From: Trifolium pratense
Taxonomy: Eukaryota; Streptophyta; Magnoliopsida; Fabales; Fabaceae
Direction of reading: 5' to 3'
NCBI RefSeq assembly: GCF_020283565.1
Contig: NC_060061.1
Span: 1,178,001-1,242,000 of the forward strand
Length of the DNA stretch: 64,000 nucleotides
Part shown: one piece after another, positions 1-11,679 of the stretch
How positions within the stretch are numbered: the stretch's first letter is position 1
Layout of the letters: each line of letters starts with the position of its first letter
Notes under the pieces: model-generated
What the model was told of the DNA's origin: nothing
What the model saw: the letters and a program-made list of their open reading frames with translations, nothing else
Databases searched by the model: none
Position numbers and translations under genes: made by a program

Positions 1-876
1 GATATACAACAGTATGAAACTGCTTAATTTTTCAATAGCGCCAAATCTAAATCCGGTTTTAATTTGAATTAGAGTGGAGACCCACAGTGATATATCAGAA
101 CCTGCATGTGTGAACATCAAAGATGTCTTCACCTAGTGACACCAATGTACCATACTGTGCGACAAATAAATGGACCCGCAGTATTTTAGTTTTTATATGC
201 CTTAATGAATTCATTGCACCAAATTGTCGCGGCTGAGATGGGAAATTACATCATGCAATTTTCTCCATCAATGCTTGTATTTGCTTTATAAATTACAAAC
301 ACATGACAATTCCTTATCGAACAAAAGCATAACCTTCAAACAAAGTTCCAATTTATTCGTGTTCAAACGCGTGTTAAAATGTTAAAAAATGACACGTCCA
401 TATCTAAATTTTGATAACACCGTGTTCTTTTTTAGTATGTATTTTACGTGTATCTTTTAGAAGATAAGAAAGAAATAAAAATAAGGTTTTTTCTAAACTA
501 TCCCGTATTTATCCATCAACCAATGATAACAAGCATATGCATGTTAAATAAAAATTGATTACAAGTTAGTTGTGGATACCACATGCAAATTTAGTTAAGT
601 GACATGTTCTTATTAATTGATTGATAAATACTTTCAAATTAAACGGCCAAAAATCGATTTGATGAATAATAAACATCTCTCATTACCAAACTTGATGTTT
701 TAGTAAGTTGGTAATTTCTATATAAAAATAGTTTTGAAATAAAATTTTTGTTTGTAATTACACCTTTCTGACATCAAGTTGTTATTATACATATATTTAA
801 TATTATTTTAAAGTATCTAGTTTAATTTTTTGATCATCAACTTTATGCTTATTACAACTTAAATATTTATTCTTTA
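1..876. other. AT-rich intergenic DNA, nothing recognised
   Basis: No open frame with recognisable protein, RNA gene or clear repeat boundary was found. It could include the 3' flank of a gene left of the window, but nothing shows that. Confidence 0.5.
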
Positions 877-993
877 CCTCTATATATAAAGTGAATACAA
901 AACATTTTAGTGTGAACTTTTCATAATGCCAACAATACCCTTGATTTTATTTTTTAGCAGCAAAAATCTTTTAGTAACAAACTCACCATAACA
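877..993 (+). mobile_element. Helitron-like fragment, copy 1 (3' end missing)
   Basis: The stretch beginning CTATATATAAAGTGAATAC and continuing through TAACAAACTCACCATAACAC matches the 5' parts of the elements at about 21550-21803 and 29011-29362. Homology stops where the CACTA-type terminus at 994 begins, so this copy was probably interrupted or truncated there. The rest of the element was not found downstream. Confidence 0.5.
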
Positions 994-1130
994 CACTACA
1001 AAAAAATATGTTGGATAGCGACTGAACAGTAACGACGGTTCAGTCCAACAATCGCCGCTATGTCAACTAAGAAGACTTTGCAGCTGTTTAGGAGAAACCG
1101 TCGTGAAGTCTAGAATACACGCGTCAAATT
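994..1130 (+). mobile_element. CACTA (En/Spm-type) transposon terminus
   Basis: Begins with CACTACAAAAAAA, close to the conserved CACTACAAGAAAA end of plant CACTA elements. It is followed by GCGAC/CGACGGTT-rich subterminal sequence typical of such ends. No matching TTTTTGTAGTG end was seen nearby, so only one end is supported. The following 300 bp look like an untranslated leader of an internal gene, without a recognisable transposase. Confidence 0.5.
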
Positions 1131-2652
1131 TCACTCATTCCCTCTTATTTCAGAAATTCATTCTCTCGTTCTTTCGTTGAAGCTTCTAAAATATGAAATT
1201 CATTTCCTCTGATTATTTGCATTGATTCTCTCATTCTCACTCAAGCTTCGTCCAAGCTTCAATCCCTAAAATCTGTAGATTCAATCTTGTTATTCTCACT
1301 CAAGCTTCGTTCAACATTCAAATTCTAGGTATTCAATCCCTAAATCTCGTTATTTAATCTCTCAAGCTCAATTTCAACATTCAGATTGATTCAACCTTCA
1401 AAATCAGGTTAAGTTTTTAAATAGGTTATTGTTAAATTTGGTTATCGTTAAATTTTTCATGTATTGTTTCCAATTCAGTTCATCATTTGGTTTCATAAAT
1501 TGGTAATTAGGTATGTTTTGATTGAGTTTGAAGAAATTGAATGTGCCCTAGCTTGTATGAATCGTTTGAATCCAAAATTAATACTTCATGAAAAATCAAA
1601 ATAAAATTGAATGTGTCATAAGCTTGTATGAATCGTTTGATCATACAAGCTATCGCCAACACCTTCGACAGTTCTAATTATGTGAGATGTGTTACTCTGT
1701 GACTGATTTTGGTTTAAGATTCAAAGGTACTCTAAATCATTGTTATGAGAAATAGGATTATTTGAAATAGAAATTTGCAAATTGTTTCCTGTTAAAAGAA
1801 ATAGGATTATTTGAAATACTTTGTCTTAAAATGCTTAGGCTTGATTCACAACAGTCAGATCATGCTAAAGATCGGAGGGAGGGGAATTAGTTCATTTCTT
1901 GATCTAGAATCATCTTTTTTTATTATGCTAAAGATCTTACTCTTCTTTTTGTGCTACAAAAGATCTTACTTTTTTATTGTTGAAACAAAATATCTTCGTC
2001 TTTTTTTGGTCAATCACAAAATATCTCACTTATCTACTTTAGAGTAAAATATTGTCTCTCAATACCCACGTCTATCTTATAATGAAAAGTTGTAAAAATT
2101 TGGAGGTAAATACAATCGGAGATAAAGAGTATCTATAATTTTCACTATATCGTTTTAATTTTATCGAATATCCTCGAAAGGACAAGAGTATCTATAATTT
2201 TTATACAAAATGAGATTGTTCATATTTTAACAAAAGCGGTCACATTCTTAGCTAATGTCTATAGTACTATAAATGAAACTAGTTTTATTGATATTTCAAT
2301 ATGTATACATTTACTTTTTTTTTGTAAAAAAATACATTTACTCTTTTTAATGATTATACATTTATTGTTCATCATGTATTATTTTAAGGTTAATTAAGTG
2401 TATATTTAATCCTATAAAATCATTGTGTTTCATTTTTTTCTCTAATAAAATCATATTTTGTCTACAAATCTTAGTTCAACTGACAGAAATGTCGAAATTT
2501 ATAAGTTAGATGTCATGATCAGAGTTTGAACCCCAGTTCATACTTTGGACCCTTTGGATTAACTTATTTTTTAGCTTATGTGAAATAACATATACAAATA
2601 AATAAGCTTTTATGTAATGTTTTAAATTTTTCAAGGTAGTTCATGAGAAAAT
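1131..2652. other. AT-rich spacer with a SINE relic
   Basis: Mostly featureless AT-rich DNA. At about 2466-2548 there is a tRNA-derived SINE-like piece, with TTAGTTCAACTGACAG (A-box-like) and GAGTTTGAACCCC (B-box-like) about 50 bp apart. A related copy in the other orientation lies at about 14685-14770. Confidence 0.4.
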
Positions 2653-3218
2653 TGTTGGGTCATCACGAGGGGGCAGCCGGGGGATCATCCACATTTGGCT
2701 CAAGAACAACTTCACAAGTGAGTTAGACATCACGCTTTAACCCAAAACTTTAAGGTGTTAGGTTATGGGTCCTCTCAATTATAAAGTGTTCAACCTCCAC
2801 TTTTCTAAGCAATGTCGGACTTAACTACTCACACTTGCCACAACAATCTCCCCCTCAAGTGTGAGTCCATCCATTCTTGGATATGCTCCCCCTCAAGCGG
2901 AAGCTTTTTTCATCCTACACTTGTACCGCTGTAAGCCACACTGCTCCACGGGACTCGCCGCCTGACCACCTTTGTCAGGAAGACTTTCGATACAAAGAGA
3001 CAGTTCAACCCTTCGTCAAACCATCGGCTCTGGGTCACAAGAGGGCAGCCAGGGGATCATCCACATTGGGTTCAAGAACAACTTCACAAATGAGTTGGAC
3101 ACCACACTTTAACCCAAAACCTTAAGGTGTTAGGTTTATGGGTCCTCTCACTTATAAAGTGTCCAACCTCCACTTTTCTAAGCAATGTGGGACTTAACTA
3201 TTCACACTTGCCACAACA
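2653..3218 (-). mobile_element. TRIM retrotransposon with two LTRs and 5-bp TSD
   Basis: Two direct repeats of about 190 bp (2653-2845 and about 3031-3218) end in CCACAACA; the left one begins TGTTGGG. They flank about 185 bp without coding capacity. The element is bounded by AAAAT on both sides (2648-2652 and 3219-3223), a 5-bp TSD. Just left of the right repeat, TCGGCTCTG matches part of the reverse complement of the methionine-tRNA primer site (TGGTATCAGAGC), so the element lies in minus orientation. About ten bases at that junction (ATACCATGTT) appear deleted. The small size and lack of genes fit a terminal-repeat retrotransposon in miniature. Confidence 0.8.
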
Positions 3219-3405
3219 AAAATAACTTATAAAAATACAAATTTTGTTAGTGAAATGTTATGAATTAACATAAAAGTTTATGCATTTACATAAGCTATTT
3301 TCATAAGTTAAAAGAATAAGTTAAATCCAAACAAGTTCTTTGTATATGTGGTTTTTCAATATAGCGTTAGAAGAAAATATAGATTTCTTTAGATATTTGA
3401 AAAAA

Positions 3406-3475
3406 AAAAATAGTGGTGAGGGGTTTTGGGTTGTATGTAATAGATCATGAGTTCGATTCCCAACTCACTATAAAT

Positions 3476-3478
<3 letters not shown>
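3406..3478 (+). mobile_element. SINE-like tRNA-derived fragment
   Basis: TAGTGGTGAGGGG (A-box-like) and GAGTTCGATTCCC (B-box) lie about 35 bp apart and are followed by an A/T tail that has become an AT microsatellite. No clear target duplication was found. Confidence 0.45.

Positions 3479-3531
<53 letters not shown>
3478..3531. repeat. (AT)n microsatellite
   Basis: About 26 uninterrupted AT dinucleotides directly after the SINE-like piece. Confidence 0.95.
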
Positions 3532-3534
<3 letters not shown>

Positions 3535-5463
3535 TTTTTTTACGGGCAAAAGATGTTTATTTTTTGTTAAGGAGCAAAAGATGTTTATTTATCTCTCAAA
3601 TTTTAATTTACTCAATTTTTTCTTAAAAATGTTTAAAATATTATAAATATTTTTTCACAAGAATTAATTTTTTTTAGATAGTGAAAATATTTGGTCTAAC
3701 AATATCATATCAGCAATGTTGGTGAGTAAAATATTAAGAATATTTTATTTTTGAAACAGAATTATTAAGAATATATTTTACAAAGATCTTTATTATGCAA
3801 AAGATATTCTTTTTGTGCCACAAAAGATCGTACTCTTTTTTTTTTCTTCCGGGGTTGTTAAAAATATCTTACTTTTTTTTTGGTCAATCACAAAATATCT
3901 CACTTTTTGACTAAAATATCTAACTTAATTATCTGCTACTTTAGAGTAAAATGTCTCATAATATCCACGTATATATTTATAATGAAGTTATAAAAATTTG
4001 GAAGTAAATATATATTGGAGAGTAACTTGACAAACATATACAAAGTAACTTTGCTATTATGATAGAACTCTTCATTACAATATTGTTGGTATTTTTCATT
4101 AAAGGAAAATGATTTATCAAATCAAATGGGCCCTAAATTAGCATACTATATAATATCTTCTCTTGTCTACATATACTCTTTTGTCATCTCAAACAACAAC
4201 AATTCAAAGAGGAATTCGACACAAGCCTATGTAGCTAAATTTTAAGCCTAGTTTGACACTTGCATTAGTTATTCTGTCTTCATGCAACTTAGCAAAATAA
4301 ATATTTATGAGATAAGTTTTTAGATTGAGATATTAAAATTTCTCTTCAACATAATCATTTTAGACAATCAACAGTTCAACATCATGAATCTAGATAGAAA
4401 TTTGCACTTTTTTTTTTGCACTTTTTTACACTTTTTTGCACTTTTTTTTGCACTTTTGCAAACCAAAGTAGGATCGATGTAGAAGTTTGATATTGGCAAT
4501 AGCTTTCTCTTCAACTAAAGTTCATCTTTATGATTATCTTTCAACTAAGTTAAGTCACTATGTATAACGTGCTTTATGTCTATGACAATTCAACATTTCA
4601 TAATTCATACATTTATCATGGAAGTTGGAATAATTAAGTTGCTAGCATGATGTTAACATTGAACCGCGTCAAAGTCGAAGCCATAAGTGTTTTAAAAATT
4701 GAATTGACCGGTTGAATCGAGATTCAGTCAGACCACTAATTAATTCAATCTCATTTGAACTATGATTCGGTTAGATCGCTATAAAAGTATGTTAGAACAC
4801 GCTTCTCATGTTTGAAAACATTGTTTGAAGTAGCATTGAGGGCTCCTCAATCCCACAATAAACTTCTTGGTCCAAAATTCGACCTATAAGTGAGGAAACT
4901 TCAGTCAAGTATACACATGCATGTTTCCTTCCCATATCTAACCGTACACTAGAACATCTGCATGTCTAAGTGTCGATCTCCATTTATGTGGGTCTGTTAA
5001 GATGTTCACATACGTCTCTTTCTTTACCTATACACTTGCGCGCCTAAATATGTCACAAAAGACATTCTTGACAAAGCCATGCCTATATTCGAAATCTGGA
5101 AGCTTCCTACAATGAACTGCATACTCCCTAAATTTATCCAAGCACGCCTTACGACAAACAAGGCAAACCACATCAATGAGAAATATTGGAATCTTGAGAC
5201 ATATATGAGAATAGTGTAGCACACAACCTGTGACATATGTGGTCCTAATCCATCAATGAGGATAGCTAAAAACAAATCTTTAGCATGAGATGCTTGCAAA
5301 CACCAAAAAACTGTTTTTTTTTTTTTGTCTAGTGGTCATGTCAAAGTTGACTTCCATGTCCTAGACTATTTTACTAAGAATGACACTCGCCAAATATGTT
5401 GTGCTTTATGGGGACAGTGTCCTTGCTAGCGAAACTATTAAAGTCAAAAGTTAGAATCTTATT
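3532..5463. other. AT-rich spacer, nothing recognised
   Basis: Contains T-rich tracts and a short repeated GCACTTTTTT run near 4403-4455. No gene or bounded element could be supported. Open frames on the minus strand near 5024-5299 have no recognisable protein. Confidence 0.45.
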
Positions 5464-6215
5464 GTAACAGTTCGGACCCCTTTTCTACGTATTTAGTGGG
5501 CAATCCAAGCGTTGCCACCTCACGATCTTCTCTACTCCCCTCTCTAGTAGAGTTTTTGCCTTCCGTGGGAATTGAACCATGTACCATGGGCTATTTAATT
5601 GGTAGTGAGAATGGATTGAACACATACTTGAACCTTAGGGTACTTTTGTTTGTAATAGCCCGAACCCATTTTGTACCTATTTAGTAGGCAATCTTGGCTC
5701 TGCCACCTCACCACGATATTCTCCACTCCCCTCTCTAGTAGAGTTTTTGCCTTCCGTGGGAATCGAGCCACATACCCTAGGGTAGCTCAATTGGTAGTGT
5801 GAATGGATTAAACATGTACTTGAACCCAGGGTACTTTTTTGTAACAATCCTGACCCCTTTTATACATATTTAGTAGGCAATCTCGGCGCTGCCACCTCCC
5901 GATCTTCTTTACTCCCATCTCTAGTAGAGTTTTTGCCTTCCGTGGGAATCGAACCACATACCCTGGGGGTAGCTCAATTGGTAGTGTGTGAATGGATTAA
6001 ATACGTACTTGAACCCATGGTACCCTTTTTTGTAATAGTCTGGGCCCCTTTTCTACGTATTTAGTAGGTAATCTCGGTGCTACCACCTCACGATCTTGTA
6101 TACTTCCCTCTCTAGTAGTGTTTTTGCCTTCTGTGAAAATCAAACCACGTACATTGGAGTTCAAGTACGTGTTCAATCCATTCCAACTACCAATTTTCAC
6201 TTTGTGAGTCCTTAA
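5464..6215. repeat. Tandem repeat, about 189-bp unit, four copies
   Basis: Units begin near 5464, 5652, 5841 and 6031 with GTAAYAGTYYGRACCCC-like sequence; the last unit is incomplete and diverged. Each has a conserved core, AGTAGAGTTTTTGCCTTC, and ends with a GTAGCTCAATTGGTAGTG segment. That segment resembles a tRNA A box. A reverse-complement B-box-like GAATCGAACCA lies just before it. The unit may therefore derive from a tRNA-related SINE that was later amplified in tandem. The opposite orientation of the two box-like motifs makes an active SINE unlikely. Confidence 0.8.
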
Positions 6216-6239
6216 CTCAAGAAGAACATCCATAATTGA

Positions 6240-6860
6240 TTCTAATGGAAGCTGAAAATTATAGCTTCTAATTTTAAACTCAACCTTTTTTTAGGTGATT
6301 TAAAAGCATAATTACATCAAGAAAAACTCAAACTTTTTTTTCAATCCACTTTTACATAAATATATTCAACATAAATAACTTTATTCAACTAAAATTCCAT
6401 GATTTATAAATTCATTTTAACAACAAACCATGAAAGTTGATTAATGAATTCATTTGGAGACGATGTATGCGACCGTTACTTATTAGGGAATATGTTGAAG
6501 CCCCACCCATGGATACTTTGGTGGAGATAGAAGGGACTTTGATATGTTACGTGAGCTTAGCTTAATTAAAATGACATTTCATTATATATATATAGAGGAT
6601 TGAATTTCGAACCTCGATCTTCCCACTTATCCACTAGATTACTTAATAAAAAAAAGGTCTGTGATCTTTTTCCCTACATGTGGCCTGATGGACTTTTTTT
6701 TTTGCTTTCACCATCAGTTTAATCTGATTCAGAGATAAGTTTTGTCAACAAGTGATTTTTAACCCTCTCACAATCACAGTTGTAGGGAATCGAACCGTGA
6801 CCTCATGAACATGCATATAAATTATAATGCAATGCAAGTGATAAATATTTTAACATACTT
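6240..6860. other. Spacer with two minus-strand SINE-like relics
   Basis: At about 6592-6655 and 6755-6850 the minus strand reads B-box-like GGTTCGAAATT and GGTTCGATTCCC with upstream A-box-like sequence. Neither has visible target duplications. The rest is AT-rich and featureless. Confidence 0.35.
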
Positions 6861-7100
6861 TTAAATATTTTTAAAAGTATGGACTAAAAACACAGACGAA
6901 AAAAAAGTCACTAGGTTTGGTCTAGTTGTGAGGGAGTTGGGTAGTATGCATGAGATCTTAGGTTCGATCCTTATTGTCAACATTGTAAACAAAAAAAAAA
7001 CACAGACGAAAAAAACTCCAATAACTAAAAAGTTTGAAAAAATCTTCAGAGACTTAAAACAAAATTATGAGAAAATATAAGGACAAAAAATATATTTAAC
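6861..7100. mobile_element. MULE-type MITE relic interrupted by a SINE
   Basis: Sequence with GGACTAAAAAC on the left and AAAATATATTTAACTC on the right matches one terminal arm of the complete element at 38102-38610 (GGACTAAAAACC to CATATTTAACTG). It is split by the SINE at 6907-7000. Confidence 0.5.
6907..7000 (+). mobile_element. SINE with 15-bp target duplication
   Basis: Contains TTGGTCTAGTTGTGAGGG (A box) and GGTTCGATCC (B box) and ends in a poly(A) tail. CACAGACGAAAAAAA occurs at 6891-6905 and again at 7001-7015, giving a clean 15-bp TSD. It sits inside the older MITE relic. Confidence 0.75.
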
Positions 7101-7834
7101 TCTTTATTTTTATACCGAGGGGGCATAAGTCCACCCTAGTTTAAAAATTACCAATATTAAATGAAACATAGATCTGAAACATTTTTTCCAACCAACTAAC
7201 TGATCAGTCAAACTTCTTAAAGAACGAATGTAGTTGCAAGCAAGTGCAACAAAATATTGCATATCGTGTCCACATATTCAAATGAAAAACTGAAACATGT
7301 GATAGATACTTAATGTTGTCTTATTTATCCAAGATCACATTATTAGTTCTGTATTTTATTAGTAATTGAATACTATAACTACAATTTGCATACTAATTTG
7401 ATTCTATTTTTCATTGTTTACTTTGCTTTGCCCATGAACCTATAATTATGGCAGTGATTACTATTAGAGATTGAATAAAAAATCCACCATGCACCTTGTC
7501 GTGTTGAACAATGACAAAGGTTGTTGAGGGGACAAAAAGAGAGACTAATCTTATCAAACAAATTTGGGCATATGATATGTGATCTCTTTACTCTAATGTT
7601 ATATTAAATGGTATAATGATTAAATGTTATGAAAAAATGATTGGAGAAGATTATATGTCTCTTGTTTGATTCTCCATAATGATCTTGGATATATTAAATT
7701 AAATTGATATAAAAGAAAGAAAAACCAAAACCCTGTAACTTATCAACTTAATACTTTGAACAAAGAAACATAGACATTCTTCCAAAAATTAAATGATGAC
7801 TTTATTAAACAACTAGCTAAGTTGCACCATTTGA
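7101..7834. other. AT-rich spacer, nothing recognised
   Basis: No gene, RNA or bounded repeat was seen. Confidence 0.45.
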
Positions 7835-8028
7835 ACCCAAAGACACTTAAATGAGGTGATGCAGGTCTCGTCTAATTTAACCGATGTGTTAGATTTGATC
7901 TCAGCTACCTTGAGCAGCATTAAGAATTTAAGAAAAGTTTGCTACCTATTTTGATCCCATAAGAATCGAAGAATTAGTCTCTACATGTTGCACGCAGAGG
8001 ATACATGCATGATTTATGCGGAAAAAAA
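7835..8028 (+). mobile_element. SINE, second family, copy 1
   Basis: A 194-bp element starting ACCCAAAGACACTTA and ending in an A-rich tail. Imperfect 13-bp direct repeats flank it: TTGCACCATTTGA (7822-7834) and TTGCACCATTAGA (8029-8041). The body matches the copy at 25535-25730 along its whole length. Its B-box region is degenerate here (AGATTTGATCTC). Confidence 0.7.
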
Positions 8029-8041
8029 TTGCACCATTAGA

Positions 8042-8885
8042 AGGTATATAATAGATAAAATGTGCAAATATTAGATTGTGGAATTTGTTAAATATGAACC
8101 TCCCAAAATTTGTGTTGCTTTGAGGGGGGAAAAAATCTCCAAATCCTTTTATAATATCAGTTAATGCAGAACCAGAAGATTCTATTCATATAATAAATGG
8201 TACATTTTCTTTTTGTTTCTAATGAAAAATATAGCACATGCCTTCATGTGTATAGTAGAATTAGGTTGTTCAAATAAGCAAATCACCCTTATAAAATGAG
8301 GGGGGAAATGTCAGAAAATTAAATGTTTGACCATAAATAAAATCAAAATGCAAGTTTTGTAACAATGTCTCTATATGCAATTAATTAACTAATAAAAGAT
8401 TCTTTGAAAATAAAAAAACTAACCAATAAATAAGCGGTTAAATTGAGAAAGAAGGGATTGTTATTCATGTGCAACCCATGTGTATAGTCATTTACATATT
8501 CTCACTAAGTGCTTATCAAAAAAACATATTCTCACCAAGTTCAGTCCACACAGAAACAGACAAGAATCATATATATGGTAATTAATATACTTCTTTTGTG
8601 ATTAGAAATGAATTACACTCATAAAATACATCATCATGTAGGCCTTCATGTGTGGGGGTCATGAGGAGAGTTGGAGATATTGAACCAAGAAGAATGACAT
8701 AAAGAGAATTTGACATAGTTTCAATATGAGATTTTTAACCTCACATTTATTACATAATAATTTATTTTTTTTAAGTGTGAGTCAAATTAATCTATTTGTA
8801 CTCGGCAGAAAATATTGTCTGCCAACTGATGTTAGGAAGACTTCTATACAAGGGGTTGGTCGAACTCTTTATCGAATCATTCTAA
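8042..8885. other. AT-rich spacer, nothing recognised
   Basis: No supported gene or repeat boundary. Confidence 0.45.
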
Positions 8886-8901
8886 TATCATTGTTGGATC
8901 A

Positions 8902-9148
8902 ATTCACTAGGAGTTGGTCTAGTGATGTTGGTTTGGGTCCTTGGAGTATGCTTCTCTCAATGTTTCAAGTTCGATTCCTCTTTGAGCCAATTTCGATGGG
9001 TTAAATCCATACAAAGCAAAAAAAAAAAAAAAAAAACTATGTCTTTAAATGGGGCCCTCACAAGTGGACGGTGAGATTGGTCTTCTTGGATTAGTCGGTC
9101 CTAAAGCCGAATACCATGTTTTCAAAAAAAAAAAAAACAATGATATAT
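8902..9148 (+). mobile_element. SINE with 16-bp target duplication, inserted in a TRIM-LTR-like relic
   Basis: A box TTGGTCTAGTGATG and B box AAGTTCGATTCC are followed by an internal A run (9018-9036), a 3' domain with GATTAGTCGGTCCTAAAGCC typical of plant SINEs, and a terminal poly(A). TATCATTGTTGGATCA is present at 8886-8901 and 9149-9164, giving a perfect 16-bp TSD. Confidence 0.8.
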
Positions 9149-9154
9149 ATATCA

Positions 9155-9330
9155 TTGTTGGATCATGAAAGGGGAACTAGTCAGGGGATCATCAATAATG
9201 GGCAAGAGAAACCACGGAAAGAGAATCTGACACCACCTTTTTACCTAAAATCTGAAGACATTGAATTTATAGGCCATCTCACTTATGTTGGTTGGCCGGT
9301 GATGGGTAAGAACATTTTTTTGTCTTAAAG
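9155..9330. mobile_element. Diverged TRIM-LTR-like relic
   Basis: TTGTTGGATCATGAAAGGGG followed by CAGGGGATCATC and a later GACACCACCTTTTTACC parallels the LTR of the TRIM at 2653-3218, but is strongly diverged. The SINE at 8902-9148 used the start of this sequence as its target. Confidence 0.45.
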
Positions 9331-9479
9331 GGTCAACCAAATTTAGCTCAAAACATATGTTATTTGGAAGAAATTTCCTTTCGCCCCCTATAGTTTTACC
9401 TTCATCCTTACAAACTACTTGATATTTCAATTTTATCCTTTTACATTTAACTTTTACACTTCATTTTTTCTGAATTTCA

Positions 9480-9770
9480 ATTTTAGAAATTGTACACCAG
9501 AATAGTTTTTATGAGTGTTCCGATTTGTTAATTTTTACGAATTTCAATTTTACAGATGTTAATTTTTTCAAACATAAATTTTGAAAATTGTGTTCCAGTT
9601 TGTTAAATTTTACAAATTTCAATTTTACAATCCAGTGTTCTGGTTTGTTAATTTTAGCGAATTTCAATTTTAGAATTTGTATACTATAACACTTTGTACA
9701 AATGTTCCAGTTTGTTAGTTTTTGTGAATTTCATTTTTGCAAACCTAAAAACTCATAAAAAGTGTTCGGG
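9480..9770. repeat. Degenerate repeats around a TTTCAATTTTA motif
   Basis: GTTCCRGTTTGTTAATTTT and GAATTTCAATTTTA recur at irregular spacing of about 50-60 bp, about five times. There is no coding potential. Confidence 0.5.
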
Positions 9771-10859
9771 TTTAAATTTCGAACCGGAACAATTTTTAGT
9801 GAAATGAAAAAAATATTGAAAATTATTAATTTTAATTTATATAGGACGGTAAAATAGTCGATTCAATTGAATTTGTAGGTGTGAAGAGTTAAATGTAAGG
9901 GTGAGACAAAATAACATTATAATGTTTTAGATGTTACCAAATTTTGACTGTTATTTTTTACTCAAAGTTTGACATCTTTACACACTCCCAAATTGTAGTT
10001 TAAAATGTTTTCTTGAAATAATTGTGATTTTAACGTCTAAATAGTAGAATTTTTAAAATGTTTTCTTTTAAATAATTGTTATTTTACGTTGCAATCTATC
10101 ACTAAAGTTAACCTAGTTAGTTTTTTTTTTTTTTTTGAGAAAACCTAGTTAGCTAATTAGTAGCTATATCGTTTAAATAGGATTGTGTTTGTAGTGAATT
10201 GTAGTGTACATCATGCAAATGTGACTTGAGTAGTACTAATATAGTGTTATTAGTATTACGATATGTTTAATCCATTCTACATCTTCTGCAAAACTAAACT
10301 GGCTGAAATTTTATGGCCCATATCTACCTTGCATTGGCCCATATCTACCCTGCAAAACAATCTGGCCCGTGGGCCAAGAGAATAAATTAAAGAGATTTAC
10401 TTTTTGGACATTTAGAAATTCTCACTCGTTCTTTGAAATTATAAAAATAACTTCCTCGCATTTTAAGATGCGAGCATTGTTCGCATTCTGTTTTACGAGC
10501 GACAATTTTATTTGACTCACAACTTTAATGTTTACGCCCCCATGAATTAAAAATTATGAATTAAAGAGTTCGCATATTAACATACAAACTAAGTAGAATG
10601 CAAACTATTTTTTTGCTGACAGATCAAACGAGGGACTAAATCTTATGGATTTAAATTTTACAGATGAAAATTGTTTGACAAAGACCAAAATGCAAATTGA
10701 TCAATTTTTTTTTTTTGGTCTTAGATGCCAAATTCGTCAATTTTATAAGAATGAAAACATATTTTAAGTCTAGCCTATTATTATTATTATTTTTTTTTAC
10801 TAAAAGTCTAGCCTATTATGTTAATTCTAACCGAGCAAACGAAGAGAAATAAAAATGTA
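9771..10859. other. AT-rich spacer, nothing recognised
   Basis: Contains a short tandem GGCCCATATCTACC repeat near 10314-10355. No gene supported. Confidence 0.4.
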
Positions 10860-11112
10860 GATGTTTTCTCTTCCGACCTCCCGTGATTCTTTTATACCCC
10901 CAATATTTTAATTTTGTCCTTGCAAAAAACTTCGGTTCGCAGAAAACCGAATTTTTTCTAGTACAAATTCAGAGTAAATTTCGGTTTTTATAAACCAAAA
11001 TTTGTTTTCAAGGCAAAAAAAACTTCGATTTCTATAAACTGAAGTTTTTTGCAAGGACAAAATTGGAAATTCAGGGAATATAAAAAAACATGGGGTCGGG
11101 AGGGAAAACATA
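10860..11112. mobile_element. Foldback MITE (family FB-1), 253 bp, 9-bp TSD
   Basis: Terminal inverted repeats (TIRs) of about 80 bp: the left end reads GATGTTTTCTCTTCCGACC and the right end is its imperfect complement, GGGAGGGAAAACATA. AAAAATGTA lies on both flanks (10851-10859, 11113-11121), a 9-bp TSD, which points to Mutator-like (MULE) mobilisation. The middle holds repeated TTCGGTTTATAAACCGAA-type palindromes. Related copies lie at 35435-36379 and 36475-36731. The minus-strand open frame here is only the element. Confidence 0.75.
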
Positions 11113-11227
11113 AAAAATGTATGTATATGGACTGTGGAGGTTCAATTCATTACCTTAAGGACAAGAGCCCCACACTCCAAACATGGAAATGGATTAAGTA
11201 AAGTTGAATTTTTGCTTGCAGTCATTT

Positions 11228-11301
11228 TATAATTGTTCGATCACGATCGGACGATTTAAACAAATACAATTTTAAATCATGATCGTCCGATCTTGATCGG
11301 A
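11228..11301. repeat. Imperfect palindrome with GATCGGAC motifs
   Basis: CGATCACGATCGGACGATTT is repeated in inverse as AAATCATGATCGTCCGATC, followed by TTGATCGGAC. This is probably part of a small MITE, but its ends were not found. Confidence 0.45.
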
Positions 11302-11560
11302 CACCTACAAACAGAACAGCCCGACTGCATGAATGCACGAAAAAACGAATTCATGAAATTCAGGTCCCTCCAAACTCTACAAGGACATATGGCACACCGT
11401 TTTGGTGCCAAACTCAACTAGCAGTAGTACCACACCACACTACTCATATTCCCCACAGCTGGTAATGACATTAATTTCCAAATTTAATAAATAAAAAAAA
11501 TATTAATTAAGAATCTTCATTATATGAAACTGATGCCTTCTCACTTATATGACGTATGGT

Positions 11561-11609
<49 letters not shown>
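11561..11609. repeat. Poly(G) tract of 49 bases
   Basis: An uninterrupted run of 49 G, preceded by TATGGT and followed by AGGGAAAG. Such long G runs are uncommon in plant nuclear DNA and hard to sequence, so the length may be an assembly estimate. Confidence 0.9.
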
Positions 11610-11610
<1 letters not shown>

Positions 11611-11679
11611 GGGAAAGATATTTGCAGAAAATGGATGTACCCGTTAATAATCTAGTACTTTATAATGTAATATTTTATA

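Noticed and set aside
5464..6215. tRNA genes
   Set aside because: A-box-like and B-box-like motifs are present but in incompatible orientation and no cloverleaf could be drawn; treated as a SINE-derived repeat.
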